From: Thelonectria olida
Taxonomy: Eukaryota > Ascomycota > Sordariomycetes > Hypocreales > Nectriaceae
Reading direction: 5' to 3'
Assembly (NCBI GenBank): GCA_020736575.1
Contig: JAGPYM010000022.1
Coordinates: 434,001-498,000, forward strand
DNA length: 64,000 nt
Both the position numbers and the translations under genes were made by a program. The notes beneath the pieces are model-generated. The model was not told where the DNA came from and did not search any database. It saw only the letters and a program-made list of their open reading frames with translations. Below, in pieces: positions 9,509 to 20,895 of this stretch (its first letter is position 1; each line of letters starts with the position of its first letter).

Positions 9509-9652
9509 CTAGGGAGTCTGAACTAAATGTTCCTCCTCTTTTAATCTTCCTTCCTCCTTATGTTCCGTTCTAAAAACGGCGCTTATCGACGGCGTACCAT
9601 CGAGAATCCCGATAATGCCAGAGATAAGGCCGATGATCTCAGCACCAGACAT
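9509..9652 (-). pseudogene. SesA-type NLR start fragment (arm A)
   Basis: A minus-strand ATG at 9652 opens MSGAEIIGLISGIIGILDG, the usual first residues of the SesA-type N-terminal domain of fungal NACHT/NB-ARC NLRs. After about 19 codons the similarity ends and unrelated sequence runs to a stop at 9509. A leader intron (GTGAGT to TTGCAG) lies directly upstream, so the promoter side of an NLR gene survives without its body. Identical to 45053-45196 in arm B. Confidence 0.55.
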
Positions 9653-9896
9653 GTCTGATTAGTTTGAAGTTGCGGTCGTTGGCACAGTTGACCCTGCAAT
9701 AAGTCTCAGTTAGTCCGGTTTCTCTACTTAGCGGAAGGCGTCTACTCACCTAGTAAGCAAGCGAAGACAAGAAGTCCGTATGGACCGAGCTTAGCAAGGT
9801 GGACGCGGAAGAGGGCGCGGAAGAAAGAACCTTTCGTTCCTCAAGGCAAAGAACCTTTCAGAACTTCGTTCCTTCAGGCATACTAGGCAAGGCGAG

Positions 9897-10238
9897 CTAC
9901 ATGAGAAGACCGTGGTCGGGCGAGACTCTCACGACGACAACCCGTCCGGATGGGCACCCCATGGCCACCGTCGACGCCGTCACGGCCGACCGTCTTGGTC
10001 GGTACGCCGGCGGCAGCCACAATACCCTGTGCGATTCCCAGGTGACCCACACCGAATCTTCGCTAAGTCCGACGTCGCGACGTTTGACGTGTTGCGAGGC
10101 AGTACCTGGCGTGGACACGGCCACCGGCGCGGGCGTCGCTGATAGTTCTGTTGGCGTGGTGTGGCATGGTAGCGACGTGCTATCGGGCTCTAGTGTGCCG
10201 CTGCCGTTCCTTATATTCCTCAATCGTTGTGCGGCCAT
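9897..10238 (-). pseudogene. WD40-repeat C-terminal fragment (arm A)
   Basis: The end of this 113-codon minus ORF, WVTWESHRVLWLPPAYRP then VAMGCPSGRVVVVRV, is the standard closing blade of fungal NACHT-WD40 (HET-E/NWD-like) receptors. The first half has no repeat pattern, so only the last blade is left. Identical to 44467-44808. Confidence 0.55.
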
Positions 10239-10318
10239 AAAGAAGGCAGAAATAGCAAATGATATTAGTGATCTCTTTTATGGCAACTTCGCCACGGTCC
10301 AAGTTTGCTGCTAGAATT

Positions 10319-10606
10319 CTACGCACCGAAGTGAACAAACTGCGCCCACGCCAGCGGCATCTTCAACTCTGTCTTCCGCACTTCCATCACAGCATCCCGG
10401 AGTGCCAAAGCCACCTCTCGGCCGTCCCAACAAGTCGTCTTTCCCCTGAGCAGCGACCGATAAAATCGACCTGCAACTTCCACACAAACCCGGTCGATCG
10501 ATGGCCAAAGACACCCAATTACATGCGGAAAGCCAGCTATCTGAAACCCGCTCACTATATGCATCACCTCGTCCGACAGCCGTGCCGCCCCATTCTCCGC
10601 CGTCGA
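10319..10606 (-). pseudogene. CHAT-domain gene, 3' fragment (arm A)
   Basis: This encodes the last 95 residues of the CHAT protein of arm B, from AENGAARLSDEVMH to the terminal FVHFGA, and is cut at the arm edge at 10606. The catalytic His and Cys lie in the missing part. Upstream of the edge the open minus frame continues into unrelated sequence up to 10711. Confidence 0.85.
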
Positions 10607-13600
10607 TACTGTGTTATCCAATTGCTTATTTAGCTTCGCATCGTGAGAATCTGGGTGGCGTTGAGATATATGCCTCATTTCGTTTGGCGGTTCAGAGTCT
10701 TCGGAATCCAACCGAATACCTTGCGAATTGCCCCTTTAGAGTTTCTTGTCAGTCAACCTATCAAAGACATCGCCAAGCCACCATTGAAATGGCGCAACAT
10801 ATTCAATCAAATAATCAAATGACGTTGATATTGCCACAGGTACGTCATGAGGCCATGACTCGGCACTGTAGAAAGAGCTATCAATTCATGACTCGGTTTA
10901 ATTCTCCGAAAGAGCTTCTTCGGGATAAACAGCCCGACTCTGATTCGTTTGATAGCTGGACGGAGGCCATCAATGAGTCGTTAAGCCAGCCGTGACTTCC
11001 ATCCATACACATTCCTAAGGCCAGACTCCCGACATGGTGTGTTGTTAGGAGATTAAGTAGTTACCATTTGTGGGTGACAGGTGCGAGTGGGCACCAGAGC
11101 GCGGGCATCAGAACGCGCACGTGAAAATTGGCCAAACCTTGCTCAGGGGGTGGAAAACGGTTTCGCCAATCCGCATTGGCGGACTACAACCTCCGTAGGA
11201 GGCTAAAACGAGGATGAATTAGGGCGTGCGAGATTGGCTATCGTTGGATGGAGGGATCGCCACTCTGAGAGAGTTAGTGCCAACGTGTAATGTGGTAGAA
11301 TAGTTTCAAAATTTACCTGAATACAGTGATATCCACTTAATGTCGCACATGTCTGGGGCGATTAGAGAACCGTTAGCTTCGCTCCAACTTCTTGACCGAT
11401 GAGGGAGGGAGGCTTTTACGATGGAACTGACTGACATCGACTCACGGGCCTTTCCTCCCGCTCCGATCCCTAGTCTTTCGGTGCTGGGCGAGGTGCTTCT
11501 GTCTTGTCTGTCCTTATATCAGCTGCAGATGAGAAAAGAAAAACGGCGTAAGCTTTGCAGTTAGTTCCCCATTGGTGACCTTTGTTGACAATACAGCGTA
11601 TCTTATTATCTAGCCCTATGACATTGTCCCATGTTCCGTATTGTCGAGATCAGGGGGTAAACGCAGGCATGCTTTCAGGATTCGGGTCACGCAGTTCGAC
11701 CAAAAGCCTAGTGAGTGAGAGCTTTGAGTTGAGCGAAAGATAGTACAAAGTACGTAACGAAAATTGTGAACAATTATTCAGCATTTCAAGAAAACTCATC
11801 ACGGATCGCCATCCTCAGCCAGCTTTTCGCCATGTTGCATCGCAGAGCGGGGTTGTATACAGGGCTTATATTACGCACTGCCAGCTCGAAGTAACGCCCG
11901 CTAGGAGTGCACCGTTCAACTTGTTGTTTTTCCTCTCCTCCCACTCGAGAAGGGGGGTAAGGGGAAAATCAAACTCTGACGAAGCTAGGAGATGATGCTC
12001 CTGAGCCTCTGGCGACTAAGCCTCCCTTAGCCGGCGCCCTCCGATGGCGTTGGCGTCGATGAAGTGGAGAGTCCACCATTCGCACCGTGACATCATCTTG
12101 GTGATCGTTGTTTGCTCCGAGCCAAGCTTGGAAGGTAAATTCCGTAACTCTCAGTCTCTGCTGGAATATCGCAAGCAGGTACCGTACTAAGTCGACTTAA
12201 GTTTCAAAAGGAACGTGGACCTGGGCAACATGAGCCCTTGAAAGAAAGGCAACCCCATTCTTGCCAGCACGCGCGCAAGAGCATGTTGTAAAGGTTTGCA
12301 GAAAAAAATCTGTCCCACTGATACTTGAATGGATGTCGAGGGAGGGAGGAGGAGGGCCGTGCGCTCGACGCTGTCTGCTATACGTGGTTAATTAAATAAC
12401 AAAATTCGTCGTCACTTACCCCGATCGGAGCTTAGCTTGGGCATGTTTTATCCAGTCATTGATAAGAATCTTCAGGGCCAAGTTGGTGTGGCAAAGCTCA
12501 GACTTGCTCTCCCCTCGTCCGTTTCTCTCTCCACCCCGTGCGCCAGTCGTTCCAATAGCCAAGCTTTTTGTCTCCGACGGATGCCAATGCGGCTGGGTGA
12601 AGCTTCGGCGGAGCACTTGCTGTGGCTAGGGGCGAGTCTGTCCGCTGTCGTTATCTTGGCGACGCAAGCAGCCTTTTTTGGACATGGTTATACAGGTCAC
12701 TTTGCGCCGCGGGGATTGACCATCGTCTGATCCTCAATTCCCCATCTTTTCCCTGGGAAAGCCGGGCCAGTTTGCAGATCGACATCTCGAGGGGAAGCGA
12801 CAACGCTTACGGATATTGCCAGCACTCAACGTGATGTTGTCGTGTCCCTGGCACTTGGGTTCATGCCACATGGCTTGTTTTCTCATAGCCACAACAGGGA
12901 TTGCAACGGTCCAGGGCCTGGGCTCGCCAATGCGACATCCCAGGATGCCATAAGAACCCAATCGACGGCTCAGGGCGTCAAAGCCTGGGAGGTTTTCAAT
13001 AGCGGGAAAGTTGAGGCGTGCCTGTGAACAGTTGAGCAATCACCCCAATCTCGTCGCAGTCGTGTGGCGGGATTGTGTTCCCGAGGGAGAGGATGAACCC
13101 AAACGCCCATCATCACAGCGCTGAGGAGCTAGGTTTATCCACGATCTCTGGTTCATTAGAGAGTTCCCCCGGTTCAGGGTCCACCACCGGCGTGTGCTCA
13201 CACCCTCACACTAGCACTACGGTGCTATTGTTGCATGTTTTGTGCCCCAAGAAAGCGACCGGCAGGCCAAGAGGTCAACAGCAAGACAATTAGGTATCTC
13301 TCTGGATTTCTTACTGAATCTGTTCTTGCCCCGTCCCCGCTTCCCATTACTGCTCTCGGATCTAGATTGCGGCGTTAGACCACTCCACAAGCAGCTTGCC
13401 TTGCTAGAGCATTTCCCACAAAGGTCCACTCACAGTCCGGAGATGCCTTGGGAGCTTGCACACCCCCTCATCGTCTTACAGGAACCAAAAATACCGAGTC
13501 TGAACACTCGCATCCTAGATGGAGGGAGTGTAATTGCCCCTGATGTGTTGGTCCTGTTTTTCTGCCAAGGTTCTGGCCAACTTTTGGCTTGAGCCTCGCG

Positions 13601-13917
13601 TCGTATTTGCGGCCGTGGTACGGATGGGCTTGCGGAACACCATGCATATTTGATCGTCCCACCTCCCCCAATTCGACGTATTTTTCTTGCTCTTGAGACT
13701 CATCCCGCTGAAGCACCTTGCAATTCGTTGTTGCTTTTTTCCCTCCTGATGATTAGACGGCCCGCCTTCCAAAACCCTAAGCTTGTTCCCTGACCAAGTT
13801 TGTTGCCTAACCAAGTCCGTTCATACTTGCCCATCAACACTTTGCGGAAGGCGTCACCTTCGCCCCAAGTAAACCATACCCACCACTTATATCAACACGT
13901 TTACTCGATTCTCGATA
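10607..13917. other. Gene-poor interval after the duplication arm
   Basis: 3.3 kb with no recognisable gene. A plus-strand ORF (10501-10995) straddles the arm edge and ends in polar sequence without a known domain. The last part (about 13075-13917) is probably the promoter and long leader of the bZIP gene. Confidence 0.45.
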
Positions 13918-15078
13918 TTGAATTTCGTCCAGAGTTACCCTCCCCCCATGGGAAATTTTATTTTTTCCACAGGCTTCGATGCTACCATATCGATACCGTC
14001 GTCTGGATGCCTCACTACGCCTCCAACGTATCACACAAGCATAGACCCCCACACATCTCGAAGCAACATGGCCTTTCAACCCGGAATTAATCACATCCCC
14101 GACTCATATTTCTTTGATGAGGCAATAAGCACCTCGCCGATCTCGATTCAGATGGAATACTCCTTCTCTCCATGCTCCCCCCGAACAGTCATCACCACAA
14201 AGTTTCCCCAGGATTCCGAGCCTCTACAAGCCGCCTTGCCAATCCTGAATGGCCAACAGAAAGCAACTCCTCAACTCCATACCCCAGCGTATCCCCCAGA
14301 TGTCCCGGTCAAATTGGAAGACAATGTTTCCAAGCTAGTCGAGCATGGGCCAAAAAGCGGGAAACGCGGCCGGAAGCCCAAACGGCAGCGGAAAGCGTCC
14401 TCCAAGGTGGTAAAACCAGAGGACTCTGACGTTGAAGTCCATCCCAGGGAGCCCTGCCGACGACGTATTCTTGAGCGCAACAGAATTGCTGCTACCAAGT
14501 GTCGTATGCGAAAAAGGAGTGAAGCATCAGCACTTGCCGCACGTGAGCAGGAGATGGAGGAACGCAACCGGCAACTGTCAAGAACCTTTGATGAGCTCAC
14601 AGCCGAGATCTATGACCTGAAATCTGAGCTGCTGCGGCACACTGATTGCAACTGCGTCCTTATACAGAAGTACATTGCTCATGAGGCCATGAAGTCCGTC
14701 CGCGGACTCACACCTTGTCCTTCGCCCTCCCAGCCTAATATGATGCCTTTTGTTGGGTATCAATCAGGCTCGAATGGAAGCAGAGCAAGCGTTAGCGTCG
14801 CAAGCGAAACCGATTCATATGGCATCCGAACTCCAGAGATAAAGAGTGTTCCGCCTATCTGGCCTGATCCATCTCTGCAAGGCCCAAGCTCGCCGGAAAC
14901 CATGTTTGACATGACAATGGAACCTATGCAAAAGGAACATATCCCAGTGTCGTCTCAACCAATGCCCGGCATGCCGTTGATGCATGAACACGACTACCCA
15001 GGCTCGTGGGTCGGTACGGGGCCCCCGTTTCAGCCAATAGAGGGTGATATTTGGGGAGCAAATTGGGAATTTCGATGA
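13918..15078 (+). CDS. bZIP transcription factor (ATF/CREB-like)
   Basis: This single-exon gene encodes 386 residues. A basic leucine zipper occupies about residues 178-250: RRRILERNRIAATKCRMRKR carries the DNA-contacting N-x7-R signature, followed by a heptad-type helix and a CNCVLIQKYIAHEA segment typical of fungal Atf1/Atf21-like factors. The N-terminal part is Pro/Ser-rich with a basic KRGRKPKRQRK cluster just before the bZIP, a likely nuclear signal or AT-hook. The C-terminal third is low-complexity, rich in Met and Pro. It is expected to act in the nucleus on CRE-like sites in stress or secondary-metabolism control (inferred). The first ATG is used; a second in-frame one lies at 14068. 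Confidence 0.85.
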   Translation: MNFVQSYPPPMGNFIFSTGFDATISIPSSGCLTTPPTYHTSIDPHTSRSNMAFQPGINHIPDSYFFDEAISTSPISIQMEYSFSPCSPRTVITTKFPQDSEPLQAALPILNGQQKATPQLHTPAYPPDVPVKLEDNVSKLVEHGPKSGKRGRKPKRQRKASSKVVKPEDSDVEVHPREPCRRRILERNRIAATKCRMRKRSEASALAAREQEMEERNRQLSRTFDELTAEIYDLKSELLRHTDCNCVLIQKYIAHEAMKSVRGLTPCPSPSQPNMMPFVGYQSGSNGSRASVSVASETDSYGIRTPEIKSVPPIWPDPSLQGPSSPETMFDMTMEPMQKEHIPVSSQPMPGMPLMHEHDYPGSWVGTGPPFQPIEGDIWGANWEFR

Positions 15079-16184
15079 AGCCATTTTGGCATTTTGGCAA
15101 TATTTAATTTAGCAATTCACGGGAAGGCGAAAAGTATCGCTCTGGGTGTTGTATATAGCCAAGTGCTCAGCGGGTAGGACGCGCGTAAAGACAAGTGAAT
15201 GTTCCTTTCTGTTCACACCGGTGCTGTGCGCCGTGTGCGGGTGTGTGTGAGGGCTGTGAACAACGCGTGCATTAAGATAAGGCGCGCCCGGCATTTGCCG
15301 CTCGGTGTTGTCGCTTTCGCGCTCCGGTCACATCGGAGTAGTCGCTAACTCCCGGGCGAGGGGCAGGGATGAAATAGACTGTACATGTTTGCGTGACACG
15401 AACCAGCGACCCAGGCGGAACGAGCATAATACGAGAAAACTACTGTATGTTCGTGGTGAAATAACTTTCAGCATGGCGGGTCCGCACAATCAATGCGCTA
15501 AGGCGACGATTTACGCGCCGCATCATGATCAGGCAAGACCTGTCAGGGCCTCAGCATCCCTGTCCCCATCATGACGAACCGCGCCTTATGGGCCTTGAGC
15601 CTTACGTGGGCTTTTTCGGTCTCATGGATGATGCTCAAGGAAGTGGGGGATAGCTTTAATTTAGGGTCGATGATCGTGGAGCGGTTCGTGGGCTGTCGTA
15701 ATGGAGCGACCAGATGAGAGCGGGGTAGGTTGAGGTCGTGATCTGGGTTGGTCACAACAGCATTTGAACCCAAACTGACTGGCTCTCAGTTATTCCATCT
15801 TGATAATGGAATTGCTGCTTAGCGCTTAGTGACTGGGCTGGTAGGTGCCTATGTCACGCCTTCACCGAGCACCAGCCGCATGGACCAGCCGCTCCTTTCC
15901 AAGCTCGTGATTTGTCAACCCCGTCTCTGAGGTTGTAAAGTAGGCTGATTATGCTCTGGGTCAAACTCCGTGAACCAAGAATCCTGGACTTGCCCTGGCT
16001 TGCCTTGGTAGATGAGGAATGGAGGCAGCCACGCCATGACCTAGCAGATGCACGCAGGAACGTAATCCAGGATCGATTGCCATCTTGCGATGCGCCGAGA
16101 AATTTGCTTTGCTTTTTGACATTCGACTCAGGAATTGGCTACTCGATACGGCTTATTGAAGGGTACTGTGCTTGAAATGTCGGC
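15079..16184. other. Intergenic, no gene recognised
   Basis: 3' flanks of the convergent bZIP and Opy2-like genes; only short ORFs. Confidence 0.5.
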
Positions 16185-16988
16185 CTAATAATCAGAGTAA
16201 AACCTCGGAAGGAAAGTACCGTTAGAGTGAGGTGGGTAAGGGGTGCGAGCGTATGTGGTTCGGTCTGAGTAGCCAGATAGGCCCGAATAGGTCGACTCTC
16301 GAAGGTCGCTAGGGACGAAAAAGTGCTGGTCGTCGTTTCCTTGGCCTCGGTTGCCCTCGGCGTGATGCATGAGGGTCGGCGGGACGGGAGGAAGAACGAT
16401 TGGTGACGTCGGTGTCGCTCGGTTTGTAATGCCGGGGATGTAGGCAATCTGGATAATATTGGAGGCTCGAGTAAGGACGGTGGGAGCGATAGAGTGAACT
16501 GTATGTATCGAATGGGGACGAGTTCCCCTCGAGGTGGCATCCTTCTCGGAGCCTTGCATAGGATCCACGTCCTCGACGTAGATAGATGTGGGAGTCTGTG
16601 ACCTCTTAGGCTTGATATAGAACCTCCAGATTAGATATGTAGCGACGGCAATCATAACGATGCCACCAACGACACCGGCAACGATGCCGCTCATGTTTAG
16701 ACCGCCGCCGCCTTGGCCAGATTCGGTCTCTTCATCCTTCATGCACACGGATGTGGCACATTGGGGGCAGTCGAGGGGAACGGTAAGTTGGCAGCTCTCG
16801 CCGTCTGAGCACTCAGGACATTGGAGCTCGGTGCTATCGTCACACTTGATGCAGTCGTTGCCTCGATGGACAAGCCGAAGTACTGTGAACAGTCATCAGC
16901 GGCTGTTGATGGGCATGAGGATAAGGAGTCACTTACCATGGCTTAACTCGTTCAAGTCTCTAGCAGCGAGGTATCGAGACCCGTCCAT
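16185..16988 (-). CDS. Opy2-like membrane anchor protein
   Basis: Two exons, 16988-16937 and 16882-16185, with a 54-bp GT-AG intron, give a 249-residue protein in consistent phase. The Cys-rich ectodomain (CIKC, CPECSDGESCQL, CPQCATSVC) has the paired-Cys pattern of the Opy2 family. One transmembrane helix follows (MSGIVAGVVGGIVMIAVATY), then WRFYIKPKR and a Ser/Thr/Pro-rich cytoplasmic tail ending RFYSDY. In yeast Opy2 anchors Ste50 and Ste11 at the plasma membrane in the HOG pathway; the role here is inferred. The protein is shorter than many Opy2 homologues, the tail being reduced, and no conventional signal peptide is seen in exon 1, so an additional upstream exon is possible. Confidence 0.75.
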
Positions 16989-17694
16989 GTTGATGGCCCA
17001 ACAGTGAGAGGCCGACAAGAAATTGAGATAATATCGTTTTGGCAAGTGTCGATCTCTTGGGCTGACAAGTCAAGCTAGGTATCGGTGCAGGTTTGGCAAT
17101 GGCTGGATTTCGACAGCGATTTACAGAATCCGACAGGTGGGATAGCTGCGTCACAATACCATAGCGGAACTATAGGGGTGTTGTCATAGTCCCATGAGAG
17201 GCGTCGCAACTGAGCACTAGTGGCAGGGGCCTCTGTCAAGGTGGCCGCTAACTGTTCAAGCTCCTGCAAACTGGTCAACGCACGACTATCCAGGCTCCCA
17301 TAAGTTCACGCAGGTTTCCTCGACGCTTCCACACCGAATAACTGTCTGCTGGCATGCTTGATGCGTCTGCCCCCTTCAAAATGATCTTGCTCGTCCTCCA
17401 GCCAGCAACCCCTCCTACGATTTGCGACTTCATCGACGAGACTGCCCATACCTTTTCTTCCATCCTAAGCTAGTCTAAAAACGAGTTCAGCCGTACCCCC
17501 CCTGTGGGCATACTGCGATGCGACAGCTACTAGGTAGAATGGAAACGTCTGCACTTATCAAAAGGATAAAGCTCGACTATGGCATGGTCAAAACCTCCGG
17601 CGACCCGGACACCTAAAAACCACCCGCACACTTGGGCAAAGCATTTGAATTTCTTGCAAGCTCGTAGAATTTTAATTGACAGTAAAAAGGCCCT
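16989..17694. other. Intergenic, no gene recognised
   Basis: About 700 bp between the Opy2-like gene and the four-exon small gene; only short shadow ORFs. Confidence 0.5.
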
Positions 17695-18093
17695 TCATTC
17701 GGGCTGAAAGTTGCTGAGTGTACGACCTTCTTGATTCCGGCCTCTGATCAATTTCGCCCAGGGGTGGTTGCTGGGCTGCTGACGCTCTCGACAAGTGGCT
17801 AAAAGGTGTCAGTCCTTTGGTCACTCTTTTACCGGATCATTTAGCTCAGACATACCACAGATGTCACCTTCCCTTACGAATAGTTAATAACAATAATCAG
17901 GGGTGGATGTAAGAATCTCACCAGTATTGCTTGCTCACGATAGTGGGCTGGCACCGTCGTTCAGTCTCGATATACTTGGGGCACCACGACTCCACCAGGT
18001 GGTAGTGGTGCCGGCAGCTGAGCTCTTTCTAGATTGCTGTTAGCTTGCAAGGGCAGTGCTGATTATTACACCTACGTAGATGTAGTTGCACAT
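17695..18093 (-). CDS. Small Cys-rich protein, four exons with a 17-nt microexon
   Basis: No long ORF marks this gene. It was found from the start MCNYIYV and a Cys/His motif. Exons 18093-18072, 18024-17922, 17872-17856 and 17798-17695 total 246 nt (81 residues plus stop); introns are 47, 49 and 57 bp, all GT-AG. The product reads MCNYIYVELSCRHHYHLVES, then WCPKYIETERRCQP, then WEGDICG. This is the layout of a fungal family of small intracellular proteins with spaced Cys/His (C-x(8)-C-x-H ... WC ... RRC ... ICG), probably metal-binding. The match of four phases and a family-like peptide makes the model credible. Function unknown. The gene at 20566 starts the same way (MC, then C-G/R-H). Confidence 0.65.
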
Positions 18094-18862
18094 GATGGCT
18101 GAACTTCAAGAAGAAACAAGGAATTAAATGCAGGTCCAGAAAGGCATGAAAAGTAGCGAAACTTTCTAGTTCTAACGGCGACAACCGTCAAGTAATCAAA
18201 CGTGCCGTGCTGAACTGGGGGAGATTGCGACAGGGTATTCATCCAGCGAGCAAGTCGTTTTATTATTGTGACGTTTGGCACTCCCCCAGGAGATATTAGT
18301 AACCTGCTGGAGCGCCCTCTCAAGGCATGTGCAGAGGTCATTCGGCTAAGTGGCGGCATCGAATCTAAAGAAGGGCGTTCTTGCTAGCCTAAAAGTGAGC
18401 AATTTGTGACATGTCGTCTGATATCTACTAGACCTGCCTTGGGCCTCGTCGCTATTACTATTCCATTTACCTCATCAGGTGCCATGCTTCTTACCACGAG
18501 ATACAGTTGGCAACCTACAAGTGTGGCAGTCGTCCCAACTCTCGCATTATAGGGGTTGTAACTCGTCAATAGTATCTGCTCATGTGCCCGTCTAGACCCC
18601 AATAATTCATCTGGCTGAACGGTGTACCGATAAAGGCTACCCTACTTATGGTCAAGAGCCTCGATAGCTTATGTATGTCTCAGTTTTAGAAGTTATCCAG
18701 GTGAGTAGTGTGGATGTGGGATTGATAGGGCTGTTTTGTTCGAGCCTGATCGCGGCACTCATCTACATGAATGCGTTCAACTTGACCGGGTGTGCCATAA
18801 CAACGAAGCTGCAGTGTAGCTCAACATCAATATCAAACCAATGATACGATTGTCCGCGAGAT
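18094..18862. other. Intergenic, no gene recognised
   Basis: Upstream flank of the small gene; short ORFs only. Confidence 0.45.
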
Positions 18863-19447
18863 GGCTCAATCAAGCGCCCGATTCTCGATCCACTTGTGTA
18901 ACCTCGACTTTGCAGTCCTATAGGGCTGGCAGGGGGAAGATTAGCTTGCGGTACACGCCGGTGGGCCGCCCAGGGATGACTGCTGGGAATCCAAATGAAG
19001 GTACTTTATCAAATTACCGAATCACATGCCAGCGAGCCGATGCCAACCCTGCCGCTTTCGAGTTTGGACGGTGACAAAGCTCCAACCAAGGCCGCTCCTT
19101 CGGCCTAGCCGACCCACTCCCCGCTAAGGCCAGGCTTTAGATTAACCATCCCCGTCCTAGGCAAGGCTTTGATTACGTCGATCACCTTCATTGATAAGAC
19201 ACAGATCACCTTGCAAGGAGTCCATCCACCACGTAGCGCCAATTGCGCAACCAAAAATTGCGTGAGCTTCATCTTGTACTTGGGTGTCGATCCATAGCGC
19301 TCGTCATCGGAATGTTCTGACCACTCCTAGATGTCACTGCGGCGTAGCAAGGTCAGAATGTGCCGCTTTTTTGTCCCGAGCGGGTGGGCGCTAATTCTGC
19401 TGCCTGGCTCAGTAACAATCCCGTTCATTGTTCTAAATACTGTATCG
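18863..19447 (+). repeat. Dispersed 0.56-0.58 kb repeat, copy 1 (inner part inverted relative to copy 2)
   Basis: This segment is homologous to 54505-55063 on the opposite strand. Shared peptides show it well: NQAPDSR ... KISLRY ... NPNEG on plus here and on minus at 54903-55124, and VTEPGSRISAHPLGTK at the other end. The flanks (18863-19004 and 19160-19447) are reverse-complement to copy 2, whereas the inner 19005-19159 (with CTCCTTCGGCCTAGCCGACC) lies in the same orientation in both copies. Confidence 0.8.
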
Positions 19448-20565
19448 TTAGTGCCTGTCTTACTATATGATAATTTTTTAGAGTTAAGATAAGAGTTGAT
19501 GCTTACAGCCCTTTCACACATCAAGACGACGAGCTTTCGCTCCAGAGACGGACAAAAGTTGCCATTAGGGTAATCGCCAGTAGCAATCAACCGTGAACAC
19601 AGGTGGTTAAGCCACCATTGCATGGGTACACCGTAAACTAAAATCCACACAGATAATCAGCCACAACTGTCAAAAATTGGCCCTAGTTTGGAAATTTTTA
19701 TAACTAAAAGCGGAACTTGATTTCGGCCGCTCCTGAACGACCCCGAAAGAGGGTTTTGTTGGTCTGAGCGTCAGTTAGTTTCGCCAGCGTACTCTCCCCC
19801 ACATGGCACTTTCCTCATTGGCCGTGGCCACTTTGGTGCTGCAACAGTCCGATCAAAGTTGCCCTCGTCGACCATCCCCAGGGCGCACGGACTGAGCGAT
19901 CCAGAATTGGCTGGAGATCAGAGCGCAGTGTCAAACGTGTCTTTTTCATTTTGCTGTTGTTCTTTTTATTCTGATGTAATGGTGTGGTAGCTCTGACTAA
20001 TTGGGAGGAAACTAAGCTAATGCTTTCCTCACTTCTTCAGCGAGGACCAAGGATTACCAGCATCTCTGAGTCGAACCATGGTGGGAGGACGTGACACAGT
20101 CGAACGAAGCCGATTCGTTATTATAGCAGGTGCCGATAAAAGCTCTCACGAAAGGTGTAGATAGAGTCGGGTGGGAAAGGAGGGCGGAAGACCCGGGTGA
20201 AACAGGTTTCAAACTTGTTCAGCGAGTCTGAAACGCCGTTCCTCTCTTCCATCTCTGCCAGGTCTTCAATAACCCAACTAAGAGTTATACGAGTATCAAA
20301 CGGTAATGCGATATGGACAATTGAGGCAGGCCTTTGTTAACCTTAGTAACTAAATTGCGGGGTAATCTGGGCGCCGTCGTCTCAGCATTTGAGCTGAGTG
20401 ATGAGGAGGCAAACAGCTCCCTTTTGTGATTATGAACGTGGTAAACCTAGAAATAGAATAGATATATAGCGCTCGTAGATCTGCGACTTATGACCTGTAA
20501 CGGCAACAACTCTCCACCTCCGTAAAATTAATATCCCCCAAACAAACAACCACAAGACGCCTGCA
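19448..20565. other. Intergenic, no gene recognised
   Basis: 1.1 kb without convincing ORFs; ends in the promoter of the small Cys-rich gene. Confidence 0.5.
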
Positions 20566-20895
20566 ATGTGCAAGTGCGAATTTAACCGGTACGACTGCGG
20601 CCACGAAACCAGGAAAGGTCTCACAAACTGCAAGACGGGGGAGATGATGGCCGACACAGGCGAGAGCTGCGGCACCGTCGACTTTGTGCCCATCAGGAAG
20701 AGAGGCCGCCGGTGCGAGGAGCCGACATGTCAGTACACAGGCGCGCTGAGGCAGGGATGGAAGTGTTGCAAGTGCAAGAAGGGGCCGAACAAGAAGGCAA
20801 AGTGCGATCATGGTACCAAGCCCATCTGGCGAGACTTTGAGGGGTGTGGCCATGGGTTTTGCGGGAGTTGTACTTTGTGGGCGAAAGGGAAGTGA
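20566..20895 (+). CDS. Small Cys-rich, probably metal-binding protein
   Basis: The 109-residue protein contains 17 Cys, starting MCKCEFNRYDCGHETRKG and continuing with paired motifs such as CEEPTC, CCKCKKG, and a closing GCGHGFCGSC. There is no signal peptide or membrane helix, so it is probably cytosolic or nuclear. The spacing resembles zinc-ribbon or RING-like ligands, but no single named family fits fully. The start is the first ATG of a single exon and is supported by the MC...CGH opening shared with other fungal small proteins, including the gene at 17695-18093. Confidence 0.65.
   Translation: MCKCEFNRYDCGHETRKGLTNCKTGEMMADTGESCGTVDFVPIRKRGRRCEEPTCQYTGALRQGWKCCKCKKGPNKKAKCDHGTKPIWRDFEGCGHGFCGSCTLWAKGK

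Larger units (their letters stand above)
8790..10606 (+). repeat. Inverted duplication, arm A (1,817 bp)
   Basis: This segment is the reverse complement of 44099-45915: any position p here matches 54705-p there, with equal lengths and no indels. Every ORF compared across the arms translates identically. The left edge is at CAGGGCAAAATCACC and the right edge at CCGCCGTCGA. The arm carries, left to right, the 3' three quarters of the secreted-protein gene, a SesA start fragment (minus), a WD40 C-terminal fragment (minus) and the 3' end of a CHAT gene (minus). Confidence 0.95.

Noticed and set aside
9799..10314. 171-codon ORF in arm A (and its copy at 44391-44906)
   Set aside because: It is antisense to the WD40 C-terminal fragment, whose minus-strand reading matches a known family; no domain on the plus side.
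10607..10995. Possible 5' half of the Tc1/mariner transposase at the other side of the inversion
   Set aside because: Neither strand shows the first two catalytic Asp motifs or an HTH, and the frame across the restored junction contains a stop.
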